From Streptomyces seoulensis (GTDB taxonomy: Bacteria > Actinomycetota > Actinomycetes > Streptomycetales > Streptomycetaceae), in NCBI RefSeq assembly GCF_022846655.1, contig NZ_AP025667.1, forward strand, positions 3,323,001 through 3,387,000: DNA of 64,000 bases. Reading direction: 5' to 3'. Under the pieces are notes generated by a model. That model saw only the letters and a list, made by a program, of their open reading frames with translations, ran no database searches and was not told the DNA's origin. Of this stretch, positions 16,386-24,392 are shown one piece after another; the first letter of the stretch is position 1; each line of letters starts with the position of its first letter. The position numbers and the translations under genes were made by a program.

Positions 16386-17438
16386 CTAGGACCGCGTGGC
16401 CCTCCCGCACTCGTCCCCGGAGGACCCGCCCTGCCCGACCGGCTTGCTGTCGTCGTACGGGTCGACCTCCCTGCCGGACTCGTCCGACCGGCGGTCTGCG
16501 CCGAAGGGCGGGGTGAAGTAGCCGCTCGGGGTGCCGCAACCGCCGTTGGTCATGTCGTACTTGTACGAGACGATCGAGAACGTGCCCGGCTCGGTGGTCA
16601 CCTTGTCAGGGTCGTCCCAGCTCAGGACCAGCTCGCGTCGGATGATCGTGCGCACGATCTCGTCGTCGCCGACCGCGTCCGCGCGGGTGACCGGATAGAC
16701 GAAGGTGACGTCGGCGGTCACCTGGAGCGCGCCGCGCTCGCCCTCCCGGTAGGTGAGCCGGCCTCGGGTCTTCACGACGTCGCCGACCAGGTGGGCGCGG
16801 GAGGGCCGGAAGCGGCTGAAGAGGAGGAGGGGGTCGTTCTTCTCGCTCGGGGTCCGGAAAGCGGTCTTCAGAAGGTGCTGGACGTCCTTCTGGTGCGGGT
16901 TGATCAGTGCGATCGCCTTCTCGGGACGCTCGCCCCGCAGCACCCCGCGCTCCAGGCCGGACGCGACGAGGAAGTCCCGGCTGCGCGCGAGGGCCCGCCC
17001 GACCTCGGCCGCGCTCATCCAGCCGACGGCTTCGGCCTTCGGCACGGCGATCCCCGCCGCGCCGCTCGCCCAGCCCGCCGCGGGCGAGCCGCGGAACGGC
17101 TGGCCCGCGGTGGGACGTTGGGCCGCCAGCGGCGGGGAGTCGGCTCCGGTGACCAGATTCCTCACCCTCTCCGGGGCGAGCGCCACCACGATCAGAGCCA
17201 GCACGACCAGCAGTCCGACCACGTACCAGCCCGTACGCCGCCTGGGCCGCGCGGGCGTGTGGCTGCGCCAGCCCTCCCGGTCCCGGCCGGGCTCCGCGCG
17301 CAGCCGCTTCGCCACTTCGCGAGCCCGCGCCGACGGCTCCTTGGGCGCATCGGCGGCACCCGCCACCGACTCACGCAGGAACCGCTCCCACTCCTCGTCA
17401 GACCTGGACGAGCCCTCCGGCTCCGTACCCGTGCTCAT
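16386..17438 (-). CDS. Conserved Streptomyces single-span membrane protein, unknown function
   Basis: The 350-residue protein has an acidic/charged cytoplasmic N-terminus (RSDEEWERFLRESVAG), a single membrane span at about residues 73-92 (WYVVGLLVVLALIVVALAP) and an extracellular domain of about 250 residues with SAAEVGRALARSRDFLVASGL and VSYKYDMTNGGCG. The C-terminus is charged and probably disordered. The ATG at 17438 follows GGGGTTGGG and is preferred over an upstream ATG at 17453. Proteins of this design occur widely in Streptomyces without an assigned role. It is convergent with the capA-divergent gene and ends 33 bp from it. Confidence 0.65.
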   Translation of the reverse strand: MSTGTEPEGSSRSDEEWERFLRESVAGAADAPKEPSARAREVAKRLRAEPGRDREGWRSHTPARPRRRTGWYVVGLLVVLALIVVALAPERVRNLVTGADSPPLAAQRPTAGQPFRGSPAAGWASGAAGIAVPKAEAVGWMSAAEVGRALARSRDFLVASGLERGVLRGERPEKAIALINPHQKDVQHLLKTAFRTPSEKNDPLLLFSRFRPSRAHLVGDVVKTRGRLTYREGERGALQVTADVTFVYPVTRADAVGDDEIVRTIIRRELVLSWDDPDKVTTEPGTFSIVSYKYDMTNGGCGTPSGYFTPPFGADRRSDESGREVDPYDDSKPVGQGGSSGDECGRATRS

Positions 17439-17710
17439 CCCAACCCCTGGCATTCAGTAGACCGCGGCCCACTCCCCTGGGACGCGCAGGCATGATGACA
17501 CAGAGCGCTGACAGCGAGGCCGGCCGGCAGCACACGGTTCGCCACAACAGCCTGGTGGAACGCTCGTCGGCCCGGCTCACTGTCGTAGTGCGGGCAGACC
17601 GAGCCGGTCGGGAGGAACGTGGCTGGTGGGCCTGGAGGAACTGCTCGACATAGCCGGGGGCGACGCCACCGGCAGTCGGGATGAAGCACATTCGGGGAGG
17701 GCTCGGCGGA

Positions 17711-18196
17711 TCACCACAGCGCCGTTCCGGGGCCGCCCTTGAGCGGGCCTTCGATCTCGGCAGTGACCCAGCCGCCGTAGAAGTCACCCTCCTGCGCGCG
17801 CACGACCTCGCCGTCCACCGTGCAGAGGTCGGCACGCATGGGATAGAAGGCGATGTGGTCGGTGAGCTGTTCGTAGCCGGCCGTGGGGTCGGAATAGCTC
17901 CAGGCCGCGCGCATACGGACGTCGGGGCCGATGGCCAGGTCCCAGTACACCGCTCGTCCCTTCCACTCGCACCACGTGCCTCCCTGAGCCGGGAGCAGCA
18001 GATCGGTGCGTACGTCCTCGGGAGGGAGGTAGAAGACGGGCGGGTGCGAGGTTTCCAGCACGCGCAGGGCCCGCCGCGTGTCGGCCACCTCAGTGCCGGC
18101 GCACTCCACACGGACACGGCGGCTGTCGGACCGGATCGCGGGAGGCCGGGGGTAGTCCCAGACGGATTCCGTCCGGGGCGGTGGGTGATCGGACAT
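17711..18196 (-). CDS. DUF427 domain-containing protein
   Basis: The 161-residue protein carries a DUF427 domain: VRVECAGTEVADTRRALRVLE at about residues 28-48, the family phrase FYLPPEDVRTDLL, then GRAVYWDL and the closing YPMRADLCTVDGEVV. DUF427 proteins are small beta-rich soluble proteins found in many actinobacteria and fungi; no activity is firmly known to me. The start ATG is supported by the short charged lead MSDHPPPRTESVWDYP. It appears monocistronic. The 270 bp downstream (17439-17710) show no gene. Confidence 0.75.
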   Translation of the reverse strand: MSDHPPPRTESVWDYPRPPAIRSDSRRVRVECAGTEVADTRRALRVLETSHPPVFYLPPEDVRTDLLLPAQGGTWCEWKGRAVYWDLAIGPDVRMRAAWSYSDPTAGYEQLTDHIAFYPMRADLCTVDGEVVRAQEGDFYGGWVTAEIEGPLKGGPGTALW

Positions 18197-18387
18197 GGTG
18201 CCATCCTGCGACCGTCGCCCGGCCTGCGCCTTCCGCGTCGTTGCTGCGTCGCTTGAGCCGTTTCGCGGGCTGTCGGGCGGGGAGGGGAGCCGGGCTTCCC
18301 TCGTCGTCCCGGACGAACCAGACCGGTCCGATCCGACGGACTTCTCGGAAGAATGCTGCCGCGTGCGAACCGCACCGGCCAAACGGG

Positions 18388-18416
18388 GCAGGTCCCGGGG
18401 TTGTGCCGGGACCTGC
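18388..18416 (-). terminator. Hairpin terminator of the cold-shock gene
   Basis: A perfect 11-bp stem (GCAGGTCCCGG with its complement) and a 7-base loop lie 12 bp downstream of the csp stop codon. As usual in Streptomyces there is no long U tract. Confidence 0.75.
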
Positions 18417-18428
18417 GGCCGCACAGGG

Positions 18429-18632
18429 TCAGGCGACGGTGATGTTCTCCGCCTGCGGACCCTTCTGTCCCTGGGTGACGTCGAAGGTCACCTTCTGGCC
18501 CTCCTGCAGCTCACGGAAGCCGGAGGAGTTGATGTTGGAGTAGTGCGCGAAGACGTCCGGGCCGCCGCCGTCCTGGGAGATGAAACCGAAGCCCTTTTCG
18601 GCGTTGAACCACTTGACGGTACCGCTGGTCAT
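18429..18632 (-). CDS. Cold-shock protein (CspA family)
   Basis: The 67-residue protein is a single cold-shock domain: [19 protein letters not shown] contains RNP1 (KGFGFI), and DVFAHYS is the RNP2 site with Tyr instead of the more usual Phe. It binds single-stranded RNA and DNA and works as an RNA chaperone. The ATG has GGAAGG upstream. It is a single gene with its own terminator downstream and a 5' flank of more than 300 bp that may include a long leader, as in other csp genes. Confidence 0.95.
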   Translation of the reverse strand: MTSGTVKWFNAEKGFGFISQDGGGPDVFAHYSNINSSGFRELQEGQKVTFDVTQGQKGPQAENITVA

Positions 18633-18998
18633 GCTGAGCCTTCCGGTCGATATCGGACCCGCACCGCGCGGACCCGAACGTGATGTCCCGCTCCCGCACC
18701 GCACAGCAAAACGCCCACGCCGAAGCGCGGGCAGGCACTGCGAATCACGACATCTGAGAACGACGCTACACGGCGAACCCGGCTCTCACCAGAGAGCAAC
18801 GGCCATGACTCACCCGCGCGTCCCACACGTCCCCACAGCGGAACCCCGAGCGCACACGGGCCGCCGACTCACTGGGTCCCGGCACTCCCGGCCGGCAAAC
18901 CGGACAGATGTGCAGGAGACACGGCCACGACCACCCAAAAGGCCCCACCTCACAGCGCAGCAGCCCAAAACGCGCCCTTCGAAGTCCGGCTGACCGGG
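18633..18998. other. Region between csp and an XRE regulator gene
   Basis: About 366 bp hold the promoter and leader of the cold-shock gene and the 3' flank of the minus-strand regulator gene. A 62-codon plus-strand frame exists, but its Pro/Arg/His-rich composition looks like chance. I see no strong hairpin or tRNA. Confidence 0.4.
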
Positions 18999-19874
18999 TC
19001 AGCTCCGGTCGCCGCGGGCTGCCTCGGAGTGCGTCGCTTCGGTCCAGGACGTGAGAAAGCTCAGGGCCTGATGGGAGGGAGTCCCCGGGGCGGCGGTCAT
19101 GACCATGAGCTGCTGGTCGGGGTCGGCGGTGCTCGCGAGCATCTCCCAGTCCAGGGTGAGGTCACCGGCGACGGGGTGGTGCAGGAGCTTGGTGCCGCTG
19201 GCCTTGCTGGCCACGTCGTGGGAGGCCCACCAGCGCCGGAAATCCGCGTCCTGCACGGACAGTTCGCCGACCAGGCCGGCCAGGCGGGAGTCGGTGGGCG
19301 ATTGGGCGGCTTCCATACGCAAGAACGCGACGCAGGTGCGGGCGGTGGTCTCCCAGTCGTCGAAGAGATTGCGTACCGCGGGTTCCAGGAAAGCGAGGCG
19401 GACGTAATTGCGCTGGGTCGCGGGAATCGCCGAGAAATCGGCGATCAGTGCGGCCGCCAGGGAATTCCACGCGAGAATGTCCATATACCGGCCAAGGACC
19501 ATGGCCGGTGATTCCGTGAGCTGGTCCAGCAGCCGCTGCCACTGCGGACGCACGCGCTGCGCGGTACGGCGACGGGGGCGCGCTGCGGTCTTCCCGGCCA
19601 GGCCGTACACGTACGTCCGCTGGTCCTCGTCCAGCCGCAGCGCGCGGGCGAGAGCGGCCAGCACGTGGGCGGATGCCGGGAGGGTGCCCTGTTCGAGGCG
19701 GGTGTAGTAGTCGGTGCTGATCGAGGCGAGCTGGGCGACCTCCTCCCGCCGCAGACCCGGTACGCGGCGCGGCCGGTCCCCGTCGGGCAGCCCGACCATG
19801 TGGGGCCGCAGCTCAGCGCGTCTGGCCTTCAGGAAATCGCCCAGTTCATCGCGTCGCGCATTGTTGCCGCTCAT
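18999..19874 (-). CDS. XRE family regulator with MmyB-like ligand-binding domain
   Basis: The 291-residue protein has an N-terminal Cro/CI-type helix-turn-helix: RRVPGLRREEVAQLASISTD at about residues 37-56, then YYTRLEQGTLP. The C-terminal part (residues 110-270) is the MmyB-like PAS-type ligand-binding domain with LDILAWNSLAAAL-type and RNYVRLAFLEPAVR-type blocks and a closing STADPDQQLMVMTAAPG. This family controls neighbouring oxidoreductase or hydrolase genes in response to hydrophobic small molecules. It is divergent from the alpha/beta hydrolase at 20084 across 209 bp, its likely target. A paralogue with the same layout is at 26769-27665. Confidence 0.85.
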   Translation of the reverse strand: MSGNNARRDELGDFLKARRAELRPHMVGLPDGDRPRRVPGLRREEVAQLASISTDYYTRLEQGTLPASAHVLAALARALRLDEDQRTYVYGLAGKTAARPRRRTAQRVRPQWQRLLDQLTESPAMVLGRYMDILAWNSLAAALIADFSAIPATQRNYVRLAFLEPAVRNLFDDWETTARTCVAFLRMEAAQSPTDSRLAGLVGELSVQDADFRRWWASHDVASKASGTKLLHHPVAGDLTLDWEMLASTADPDQQLMVMTAAPGTPSHQALSFLTSWTEATHSEAARGDRS

Positions 19875-20083
19875 GAGACCAGTGTCGCAGCCGAGTGCGC
19901 CGGGATGGGACGGAAGGATTCTTCCTACGCAGGGATCCTCCACTTTTCGCAGGCATGCGGGCGTGTGAGTCTGGATATGCGCCGGGCGGAGATCCCGTCT
20001 CCGACGGCTGTGAATGCGAGCGTGGTTCCGTCGTCCCGCCGCAGACAACTGCAAGCGATAACGCTGCACGGAAGAGAGAAATC

Positions 20084-20998
20084 ATGAAGACGAACGTCAC
20101 GTTCCTCAGCAACGGCCTGGAGCTCGCCGGGCAGCTCTATCTGCCCGACGACTACACCGGTGACCGCCGCCCGGCCGTCGTGGTGTCCCACCCCTTCGGC
20201 GGGGTGAAGGAGCAGACGGCCGGCCTGTACGCCGAACGGCTGGCCGGCGAGGGCTTCGTCGCGCTGGCCTTCGACGCCTCGTACCAGGGCGAGAGCGAGG
20301 GCGAGCCGCGCTTCCTGGAGAACCCCTTCGCCCGCGCCGAGGACGTCAGGAGCGCCGTCACCTTCCTGACCACGCGCGACGAGGTCGACCCCGACCGCAT
20401 CGGCGCGCTGGGCATCTGCGCTTCGGGCGGCTACGTCCCCTACGCCGCGCAGACCGACCACCGCATCAAGGCCGTCGCCACGGTCAGCGCGGCGGACATG
20501 GGCGCCCTGTTCCGCGAGGGCCTGGGCGGCGGCCAGAGCGAGGACGTCATCCGCGGCATGCTCGACCAGGCCGGCAAGGACCGTACCGCCGAAGCCCTCG
20601 GTGAGGCGCCTCGCCTGGAGCACATCGTCCCGGAGTCGGCGGAGGACGCGGAGGGCTGGCCCACCCTGTACCAGCAGGGCAGTGACTACTACCGCACCCC
20701 GCGCGCCCAGCACCCCAACTCGCCCAACTGGTTCGTCGCCCGCAGCGTCGACCAGATCGCCCAGTACTCCTCGTACGACCTCATCCACCTCGTCTCGCCC
20801 CGCCCGCTGCTGATGATCGCCGGCACCGCGGCGGACACCGCGTACTTCAGCCGCGAGGCGATCGAGAAGGCGGACGAGCCCAAGGAGCTGTTCTGGATCG
20901 ACGGCGCCACCCACATCGACCTCTACGACAAGGAGGAGTACGTGCCCACCGCCCTGACCAAGCTGACCAGCTTCTTCGGCGAGCACCTCACCGGCTGA
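20084..20998 (+). CDS. Alpha/beta hydrolase with Cys nucleophile (dienelactone hydrolase/YcjY-like)
   Basis: This 304-residue cytosolic hydrolase has the fold order of the family: VVVSHPFGGVKEQTAGLYAE at about residues 34-53, FVALAFDASYQGESEG, then the nucleophile elbow ALGICASGGYV with Cys in place of Ser. An acid residue lies in the last third, and the final His is in FWIDGATHIDLYD. The Cys-Asp-His pattern is known from dienelactone hydrolases. ATG 20084 follows GGAAGAGAG. It is divergent from the XRE regulator, so induction by its substrate or a related compound is likely. Confidence 0.8.
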   Translation: MKTNVTFLSNGLELAGQLYLPDDYTGDRRPAVVVSHPFGGVKEQTAGLYAERLAGEGFVALAFDASYQGESEGEPRFLENPFARAEDVRSAVTFLTTRDEVDPDRIGALGICASGGYVPYAAQTDHRIKAVATVSAADMGALFREGLGGGQSEDVIRGMLDQAGKDRTAEALGEAPRLEHIVPESAEDAEGWPTLYQQGSDYYRTPRAQHPNSPNWFVARSVDQIAQYSSYDLIHLVSPRPLLMIAGTAADTAYFSREAIEKADEPKELFWIDGATHIDLYDKEEYVPTALTKLTSFFGEHLTG

Positions 20999-21127
20999 CC
21001 CGCCCCGACACATGCGTCGGTCGATCGGCGGTGCCGGGGTCCTCTCCGCGATGTGGCGCGTGTGGCGGGTCAGGGGGCCTTGTCGCGGCCGCACTTCAGA
21101 TCCTGGTCGGCGGGTGGGACATGCAGG

Positions 21128-21152
21128 CGGCCCCCGCTTCTGTCGGGGGCCG
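21128..21152 (-). terminator. Hairpin terminator of the lipoprotein gene
   Basis: A perfect 9-bp stem (CGGCCCCCG with CGGGGGCCG) and a 7-base loop sit 5 bp past the lipoprotein stop codon, between two convergent genes. Confidence 0.6.
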
Positions 21153-21156
21153 AGTC

Positions 21157-21693
21157 TCAGCAGCCGCTGCCTTGCGGGGTGAACTTCAGGCGGGCGTGGT
21201 CGTGTGTGCCGAGCGCGTCGCCGTAGGTCGTGCGGGTGACGCGGTACCAGACGTCGTCGTGCGAGCGGTCACCGCCGACGTCGTCCAGCCGTACGCACCA
21301 GTGCTCCGGCCGGGTCACCCGTCGGTACGTCTCGGTTCCGTGACGCACCTTCCCGCAGCGCTGGTAGTGGTCGGTGGTGTACCAGGTCCGCGCGGAACGC
21401 CGCTTGCCCGACCCGGTGCGCCCAGTGTGCTTGACCCGCCGGGTCGCGTCGGTGCACTGCCGCACCAGGTGCGGTCGGGTGGCCCTGGTGGTCACGGCGG
21501 AGACGTGCCGTACCTCGTCACGCAGCCCGGACACGGTGTTCGGTGAGGGGGTGGTGCCACCGTTCACGGTGCTCACGTGGCCCCCGCCGCCCCCGCCGCC
21601 CCCGTGGGCACCGGCGTCGCCGCCGGAGCAGCCGCCCATCCCCGCCATGACCAACGCCGTCACTCCGGCTATCGCCAGTCGCCTGCCGAACAT
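21157..21693 (-). CDS. Small secreted lipoprotein, unknown function
   Basis: The 178-residue product has a signal peptide (FGRRLAIAGVTALVMAGMGG) ending in a lipobox-like MGGC at about residue 22, then a long Gly run. The C-terminal domain is rich in Tyr, His, Arg and Trp, with three Cys (VRQCTDAT, YQRCGKV, WCVRLDD) and a repeated YxRVTRxE/T pattern (TYRRVTRPE, WYRVTRTT). No family recognised. The start is set by GGAGGGGGGAACG before the ATG. It is monocistronic with a hairpin after the stop. Confidence 0.7.
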   Translation of the reverse strand: MFGRRLAIAGVTALVMAGMGGCSGGDAGAHGGGGGGGGHVSTVNGGTTPSPNTVSGLRDEVRHVSAVTTRATRPHLVRQCTDATRRVKHTGRTGSGKRRSARTWYTTDHYQRCGKVRHGTETYRRVTRPEHWCVRLDDVGGDRSHDDVWYRVTRTTYGDALGTHDHARLKFTPQGSGC

Positions 21694-21850
21694 CGTTCCC
21701 CCTCCACGCATGGACGCGCAGCGTAACCGATCGCCCTCCGGACCGGTCCCTCTGGCCGTCCCCGGTCCGACGACGCGGCAGTGCAGCCAAAGGGGGAGGT
21801 CAGCGGTCTCATGTGTGCCCGGCATCCACCTGGCGGTCATCTAGGCTGGC

Positions 21851-22702
21851 GTGGTGACTGATGAGCCGGAGATGGTGCAGCCGTCGGGAGTGTGGGCCAC
21901 GGCGGTGGGGGTCGCCAGGGTGCGGGCGCTGGAGACCGGGCGCGAGGACGCGCTGTTCCGCGACCCGTTGGCACAAGCCTTCGCCACCGCCGGCGGACTG
22001 TGGCCCTCCTCGCCGTCGCCCGATGACGAGGCCGCGAGACGCCGTCGGCTGGCCGTGTCGTTCTCCATCGTCATCAGGACGAAGTTCCTCGACGACCTGT
22101 TGCAGCGGGCCTCCGCGTCCGGGGTACGGCAGGTCGTGCTGCTCGGTGCCGGCATGGACAGCCGGGCCTTCCGGATGAACTGGCCCGAGAACACCCGGCT
22201 GTTCGAGGTCGACACCGCTGCGCCACTGGATTTCAAGGCTTCGGTGCTACGGCAGGAGCGGGCCGTCGCACGCTGCGAGCGGATCCCCGTCGCGGTGGAT
22301 CTGCGTGAGGACTGGCCAGGCGCGCTGGCCGCCGCAGGCCACGACCCCAGCCTGCCGACAGCGTGGATCGCCGAAGGGCTGTTGATCTATCTACCCGAGG
22401 ACGCGGTGGATCTGACGCTGGCCCGGGTCAGCACGCAGTCGGCGGCAGGCAGTCGGCTGGGGCTGACCTTGGGCTCGCGCGGCGTGATCGATCGCTTCGC
22501 CGCGGGCGCCGCGCCGGGATCCGCGGCGTCCCTGTGGGTGTCCGAGATGCCTGACGACCCGGTGGGCTGGCTGGCCGGACACGGCTGGGAGGCCGACAGC
22601 CACACGCTGCGCGAGCGCGCTGCCGCCTATGGCCGCCCGATCAGCACCCCGCCGCAGCGCGAGGAACGGCCCGGTGGACTGATCTCGGCGGTCCGCAGGT
22701 AG
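21851..22702 (+). CDS. Class I SAM-dependent methyltransferase, PPM/leucine carboxyl methyltransferase-like
   Basis: The 283-residue protein has the LCM-type arrangement of the actinobacterial 'SAM-dependent methyltransferase TIGR00027' group: an N-terminal substrate-side part (ALETGREDALFRDPLAQAF), the SAM motif VVLLGAGMDSRAFRM at about residues 95-109, the acidic strand LFEVDTAAPLDFK, and the post-motif AEGLLIYLPEDAV. The family methylates carboxylates or small-molecule hydroxyls; the substrate is unknown. Two consecutive GTGs (21851, 21854) are possible starts. The MFS exporter gene 174 bp downstream may share its pathway. Confidence 0.8.
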   Translation: MVTDEPEMVQPSGVWATAVGVARVRALETGREDALFRDPLAQAFATAGGLWPSSPSPDDEAARRRRLAVSFSIVIRTKFLDDLLQRASASGVRQVVLLGAGMDSRAFRMNWPENTRLFEVDTAAPLDFKASVLRQERAVARCERIPVAVDLREDWPGALAAAGHDPSLPTAWIAEGLLIYLPEDAVDLTLARVSTQSAAGSRLGLTLGSRGVIDRFAAGAAPGSAASLWVSEMPDDPVGWLAGHGWEADSHTLRERAAAYGRPISTPPQREERPGGLISAVRR

Positions 22703-22876
22703 GACGGCTCCAGGTTCCCTGGACGATCGATTCCAGGGGGCCTCCCCGCCCTGCCCTCCGAACGAAGCTTTCTCGCTGCCCACTTGCTCACCCCCCTCCC
22801 GTGAAACAAGCACGGTGGCAACGGGTGGAGCAGTGGGCTCACTACGCTGAGCGCCTTCACGCCTCGGGAGGTTCAG

Positions 22877-24157
22877 TTGGTACGGCGGAGCATGCTCGGG
22901 CGGGACTTCCGGCGGTTGTGGGGCGCCTATGCGGTCAGCGCAGCGGGGAGTGCGGTCGGCATGGGGGCGTTGCCGCTGATCGCCCTCCTGGTGGTGGGTT
23001 CCTCGGCGTTCCAGGTCTCTCTGTTAGCTGCGTTGTCCGCGGTGGCCAGCGGGCTGATCGCTCTGCCGCTCGGCGTGCGCATCGAGCACCAGTACAAGCG
23101 GCCGGTCATGATCATCGCCGATCTGACCCGCTGCGCGGTGCTGGCGAGCATTCCGCTCGTCATGGCTTTCGGCAGACTCACCTTCACGCACCTGTGTGTC
23201 GTCGGCGTTCTCCAGACGGCGGCATCTGTCGCGTTCGACGCTGCGAGCGGCGCCCATCTCAAGGCACTCGTCCTGCCCGAGCAGCGCCTTCGTGCCAACA
23301 GCCTGTTCGAGACCACCAACTGGATCAGCGTGAGCGCCGGGCCGCCCGTCGGCGGGCTTCTGGTCGGGGCTCTGGGCCCGGTCGTCACGACGGTGGTCGA
23401 CGCACTGTCCTTCCTCGGATCAGCCTTGGGTATCCGTCGCATCCGGCAGCCTGAACCTGTGCCACCGGCCCGCGCCGCCACCGCTCACCTGGGCCGTGAC
23501 ATCGCTGCCGGTTGGCAATTCCTCCTGAGGCACCCAGGACTGCGGCCGTTGTTCTTCAACGCGCTGCTCTTCGGCGGATCCGTGATGATGTCGTCCCCGC
23601 TGATGGCCGTCCTCATGCTCGATGACCTCGGCCTGGCACCGTGGCAGTACGGGCTCGCCTTGGGACTGCCGTGCCTGGGCGGCGTTCTGGGCTCACGCCT
23701 CACCCCGCTGCTCACCCGGCGATTCGGACAGCGTCGCATTCTGTTGCTGGCCGGTGTCGCGCGCACTCTGTGGACGATCCTGCTGCCGCTGACGCCCTCC
23801 GGTGCCGTCGGCGTGTTCGTCATCGTGGCCGCCGACTTCGGACTGCTCTTCTCCGCCGGGGTCTTCAACCCGTCATTCACCACGTATCGCATGGCGGCCA
23901 CCCCGGACGCGTTCATGTCCCGTGTCGGCACCTCTTGGTCGGTCGGCTCGAAGACGTGCCAGGCCGCCTTCATGATCGTCGGTGGCCTCATCGCCGCCGC
24001 AGCGGGGGTGCGCGGCGCACTGTGCGTCGCCGGCCTGCTGTGCATGACCAGCGCGTTGCTCCTGCCATGGCGAGAGACACGTATCTCCACAAGGGATGTT
24101 CCGTCGCCCACGACGGAAGCGGTTCCGCTGCCGGCCCCGGAGAGCCCCTCTGCGTAG
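22877..24157 (+). CDS. MFS transporter, enterobactin-exporter (EntS)-like
   Basis: The 426-residue protein has about 12 membrane spans and begins with the usual LGRDFRRLWGAYAVSAAGSAV. Loop regions include EHQYKRPVMIIADLTRC and RAATAHLGRDIAAGWQFLLRHPGLR, which resemble the EntS-type drug/siderophore exporters of actinobacteria. The cytoplasmic tail is short and Pro-rich. The TTG start at 22877 follows GGGAGG at ideal distance and is better than later ATGs. The substrate is unknown. It is close behind a methyltransferase gene, but a gap of 174 bp suggests its own promoter. Confidence 0.8.
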   Translation: MVRRSMLGRDFRRLWGAYAVSAAGSAVGMGALPLIALLVVGSSAFQVSLLAALSAVASGLIALPLGVRIEHQYKRPVMIIADLTRCAVLASIPLVMAFGRLTFTHLCVVGVLQTAASVAFDAASGAHLKALVLPEQRLRANSLFETTNWISVSAGPPVGGLLVGALGPVVTTVVDALSFLGSALGIRRIRQPEPVPPARAATAHLGRDIAAGWQFLLRHPGLRPLFFNALLFGGSVMMSSPLMAVLMLDDLGLAPWQYGLALGLPCLGGVLGSRLTPLLTRRFGQRRILLLAGVARTLWTILLPLTPSGAVGVFVIVAADFGLLFSAGVFNPSFTTYRMAATPDAFMSRVGTSWSVGSKTCQAAFMIVGGLIAAAAGVRGALCVAGLLCMTSALLLPWRETRISTRDVPSPTTEAVPLPAPESPSA

Positions 24158-24392
24158 CGGCTTCGCCGAACCGTGGCCTCGGGGTGGGTCGCGGCGGCGG
24201 GTGGTGTCTCCGGCAGCTACGGGCCGACCGTCCGGCATAGCCGAAGCACCCCTGGTCAGGCCATGCGCTGCTGACGGGCTGTCCGGGGGCCCAGCAGCGA
24301 CAGGTCCGGGACGAAGGCCCGCGCACGGCGGCGGCCGGACTGTCAGTGCCCGCACCTAGGCTGTCGCAGAGGTTCGATCGAGGAGCGCGGCA

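Noticed and set aside
18633..18998. A 62-codon plus-strand frame between csp and the XRE gene
   Set aside because: Low-complexity Pro/Arg/His/Thr content, no convincing ribosome-binding site and no similarity.
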